A DNA stretch of 60,441 nucleotides, taken from contig JAJZBV010000017.1 in the NCBI GenBank assembly GCA_021851785.1, forward strand, positions 1 through 60,441, given 5' to 3'. Both the position numbers and the translations under genes were made by a program. Source of the DNA: Pseudomonadota bacterium (GTDB taxonomy: Bacteria; Pseudomonadota; Alphaproteobacteria; Acetobacterales; Acetobacteraceae). The notes below the pieces were generated by a model. That model made no database searches. It was not told the DNA's origin and saw nothing but the letters and a program-made list of their open reading frames with translations. Positions 58,281 through 60,441 of this stretch are shown here, piece after piece (within the stretch, counting starts at the first letter, position 1; every line of letters begins with the position of its first letter).

Positions 58281-58328
58281 CCCCTTCAAAACCGGCCGCG
58301 CGCGCCGACCGCATCACCAATCCAGCGT

Positions 58329-58676
58329 CTAACGCCGGCCGCGCGCCGCGCGTGGCCCAACCAGGCGCCAGACATTCATCACCCCGGCCGCCCCGCCGAG
58401 CAGCACGAAAACCGCGAGAAACAGCGGTCTCGTATGCAGCCAGCGATCCAGCCCGTAACCGATGGCGACCGCGACCGCGAGCGCCGAAGCCAATTCCACG
58501 CCGACCCGCAAGCCCAAGGCAAGGGCGTTGGCCGGCAAATCCGTCCCCCGCGAAGCCGCGACCGGCCGGTCGAGCCCCTGGCGACCCCGGGCCGCGGCCA
58601 GCCGCGCCTCGAATGACGCCGCGCCGCGTTCCCGATCTCCCTCGGCCTGATCCCCGCCGGCCTGATCCTTGCCCAT
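58329..58676 (-). CDS. atpI: ATP synthase accessory protein AtpI
   Basis: The 115-residue protein has a charged N-terminal half (GGDQAEGDRERG) and two membrane helices, LRVGVELASALAVAVAIGYGLD and LFLAVFVLLGGAAGVMNVW (each slightly trimmed here), as in AtpI/AtpZ. It helps c-ring assembly or Mg2+ supply. ATG 58676 follows GAGGAG by only 2 nt; a GTG at 58703 would add nine residues. It opens the F0 operon. Confidence 0.88.
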   Translation of the reverse strand: MGKDQAGGDQAEGDRERGAASFEARLAAARGRQGLDRPVAASRGTDLPANALALGLRVGVELASALAVAVAIGYGLDRWLHTRPLFLAVFVLLGGAAGVMNVWRLVGPRAARGRR

Positions 58677-58815
58677 CGCTCCTCGCTCGGCGGAGGGTTC
58701 CACCGAAAGGCAGGCGCTTCCTAGAGGCCAGGGGCGATCTCGTCAAGAACGCTTGAGGCGTGTCTTGCCTTTGCGCCCCGTCTTTCGCACCATCGCGCGG
58801 GCAGAGGAGAGAGTC

Positions 58816-59823
58816 ATGACCGCGACGGTGCTCTATTCGGAAAAACTATACCAGGACGACGCCGTCGAGCGCGGGATTTTCGGCCCCGATCTTCGTGTCG
58901 TGTTCGCGAACGCGGCGCGGATCGCGGAGATTCCCGACGCCCTCGCGGCCGAAGCCGAGGGGCTGATGATTTTCCGCCATTTTCTTACCGCCGCCGATCT
59001 CGCCCGGTTTCCGCGGCTCCGCGCCGTGGTGCGCATGGGGGTCGGCTATGACCGGCTTCCCCGCGCCGCCTGTGCAGCAAGCGGCATTCTCGTCTGCAAC
59101 GTCCCCGATTACGGCACCACCGAGGTTGCCGATCACGCGATGGCGCTGGCCTTGGCGCTCCGCCGCGGCCTGCTCCTCCACCATGCGGCGCAGCGCGAAA
59201 CGCCGCCCGCCGCCTGGACCTATCTCGATCACGCGCTGATCCGCCGGAACGAGAGCCTGGGCTTCGGCATTCTCGGCCTCGGCCGGATCGGCACCGCGGT
59301 CGCCCTCCGCGCCAAGGCCTTTGGCGCCCGCGTCATCGCCTATGACCCGTATCAGCCGAACGGCGTCGAGCGCGCCCTTGGCATCGCGCGGGCGCGGAGC
59401 CTCGATGACTTGCTCGGCGCCGCCGATACGCTCTCGATCCACGCGCCGCTCACGCCGGAGACGCGGGGGATGCTGGGCGCGCGCGAACTCGCGAAGCTGC
59501 CGCCTGGCGCGGTGGTGGTGAACACGGCGCGCGGGCCGATCCTCGATGTCGAGGCGCTGGCGGAGGCGATGCGCGCGGGGCATATCGCCGGCGCCGGCCT
59601 CGACGTGCTCCCCACCGAACCGCCGGTCGAGCCGGTGCCGACATTGCTCGCCGCCTATCGCGCGCGCGCGCCCTGGGTGGAAGGGCGGCTGATCATCACC
59701 CCGCATTCGGCGTTTCATACGCCGGAAGCCTGGCAGGACATCCGCGTCAAATCCGCCGAAACCATGCGCTCAGCCCTGCTCGGCCCACGCCCGCAGAACG
59801 TGATCACGCCTGAGATGTTCTAG
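58816..59823 (+). CDS. D-isomer-specific 2-hydroxyacid dehydrogenase (CtBP-like)
   Basis: The 335-residue product has the NAD-binding loop ILGLGRIGTAVALRAKAFGA, then Asp in IAYDPYQ, catalytic Arg in NTARGPILDVEAL, Glu in PTEPPVEP and His in ITPHSAF. The pattern resembles C-terminal-binding-protein-like dehydrogenases found in bacteria. It reduces a 2-keto acid or oxidises a D-2-hydroxy acid; the substrate is unknown. AGAGGAGAG precedes ATG 58816. It is divergent from the F0 operon. Confidence 0.92.
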   Translation: MTATVLYSEKLYQDDAVERGIFGPDLRVVFANAARIAEIPDALAAEAEGLMIFRHFLTAADLARFPRLRAVVRMGVGYDRLPRAACAASGILVCNVPDYGTTEVADHAMALALALRRGLLLHHAAQRETPPAAWTYLDHALIRRNESLGFGILGLGRIGTAVALRAKAFGARVIAYDPYQPNGVERALGIARARSLDDLLGAADTLSIHAPLTPETRGMLGARELAKLPPGAVVVNTARGPILDVEALAEAMRAGHIAGAGLDVLPTEPPVEPVPTLLAAYRARAPWVEGRLIITPHSAFHTPEAWQDIRVKSAETMRSALLGPRPQNVITPEMF

Positions 59824-60056
59824 TTTTACTATGTCATAAGTTTGTGTATGGTGCGTTGGCAGCACGGGCAGCGGGGCAAGGCGCGGGCGATTGTGCGGGC
59901 GATGGCGATCCGGACGGATGTGACAGCGCAATTTTTGCCCCTGCATCTGTCGGGCGAACGGCGTTTGGTGGCCTGGCGCCTGAAATTCACGGTGATTTTC
60001 GGCTTTCTGAACCGCACCGGGTTTGCCGGAGGCTCCAACCCTTGAGAGGATGGAGC

Positions 60057-60441
60057 GATGAGCAAGCCGTGCGTTGGGGGAAAATCGAGAGCAACCCGGC
60101 ACGGGGCGTGCGCAAGCTGGCCAGCGCGCCGCGAGAGCGACGCTTGAGCACGGCCGAGATCGCGCGTCTGGGTACAGCCATGCGTACCCTCGCCGCCGCG
60201 GGTGAGCACCCAACGGGCCTTGCCGCGATCCGGCTCCTGCTGCTCACGGGATTCCGGCGCATGGAGTGCCTTGCCCTCCAGCGCGCCTGGGTGGATGCAG
60301 AACAGCGGGCCATTCGGCTTCCAGAAACCAAGACCGGCCCGCAGATGCGCGTCGTGGGTCAAGCCGCCATCGATCTTATTCTCGCGCAGCCGGTCACTGA
60401 CGGATCGCCATATGTATTCCCGGCAGACTGGGGAGACGGGC
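60057..60441 (+). pseudogene. 5'-truncated tyrosine recombinase (integrase), running off the window
   Basis: From about 60057 the frame reads DEQAVRWGKIESNPARGV, then a linker LSTAEIARLGTAM and LRLLLLTGFRRMECLAL-type sequence (actual AIRLLLLTGFRRMECLAL), with the first catalytic Arg in TGFRRMEC and the Lys of ETKTGPQMR. This is the start of the catalytic domain of a phage-type integrase. The N-terminal core-binding domain, about 170 residues, has no counterpart upstream, and no good start codon exists (TTG 60042 only). The HxxR and Tyr lie beyond the window. It looks like a remnant or the edge of a mobile element. Confidence 0.75.

Noticed and set aside
59842-60045. 67-codon open frame before the integrase fragment
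   Set aside because: It starts from TTG/ATG without a ribosome site, has no known homology, and the opposite strand is equally open.

Overview
This is a high-GC, gene-dense chromosomal segment with the hallmarks of an alphaproteobacterium, most likely Acetobacteraceae (Rhodospirillales). The evidence is the split F0 operon (atpI-atpB-atpE-atpF'-atpF, separate from F1), the short HisG, the divergent metXW / chorismate mutase-hisC-tyrC block and the frequent GTG/TTG starts. An HdeD-type protein and a bacterial Kir channel fit an acid-habitat relative, but that is inference. The family assignment rests on gene content and has not been tested by search.

Layout. 1-4.3 kb: the 3' end of a Gly/Asn/Gln-repeat protein, hdeD, a PAS-GGDEF-EAL protein and a decayed remnant that looks like the N-terminus of an Anbu-type proteasome-like peptidase. 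4.3-5.8 kb: an AlkA-like glycosylase and an enoyl-CoA hydratase. 10.2-5.8 kb (minus strand): a tightly coupled operon of a 2-hydroxycarboxylate transporter, a class III CoA-transferase, a CitE-like lyase and an alpha/beta hydrolase, which reads as an organic acid import, activation and cleavage pathway. 12.2-10.2 kb: hisG-hisD. 12.4-14.6 kb: a stand-alone acyl carrier protein and an FkbH-like protein, with no polyketide synthase nearby. 17.1-14.6 kb: rubrerythrin, a double-cluster Fe-S protein and DUF3501. 19.8-17.3 kb: SDR, VOC protein, an orphan small protein and a nucleoside hydrolase. 24.2-19.9 kb: GGT-family hydrolase, amidase, AhpD-like protein and a PheC-like dehydratase. 24.3-30.8 kb (plus strand): csaA-bluB, a PEP-CTERM secreted protein, secA, carbonic anhydrase and a secreted serine protease.

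33.2-30.8 kb holds a thiolase and an acyl-CoA dehydrogenase; 38.3-33.3 kb is a complete branched-chain amino acid ABC transporter (livHMGFJ order). A tRNA-Val(CAC) with encoded CCA follows at 38.5 kb, then a single-chain type IIL/MmeI-like restriction-modification protein. 42-46 kb has a GlcG/HbpS-like secreted protein divergent from a MarR regulator, a Kir channel and an acyl-CoA synthetase. 46.3-50.5 kb is one 1401-residue GAF/GGDEF/globin-like/EAL protein. 50.5-55.4 kb is amino-acid biosynthesis: metX-metW divergent from chorismate mutase-hisC-tyrC. 58.7-55.4 kb is the F0 operon plus a downstream lipoprotein. The window ends with a hydroxyacid dehydrogenase and a 5'-truncated tyrosine recombinase that runs off the edge.

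Most of the window is ordinary core metabolism. Points worth a second look are the organic-acid operon, the orphan ACP/FkbH pair, the Anbu-like remnant, the single-chain R-M protein beside a tRNA gene, the degenerate globin-like module in the c-di-GMP enzyme, the odd prephenate dehydratase arrangement, and several unrelated short tandem repeats (12-18 bp), one of which has multiplied a stop-codon region.
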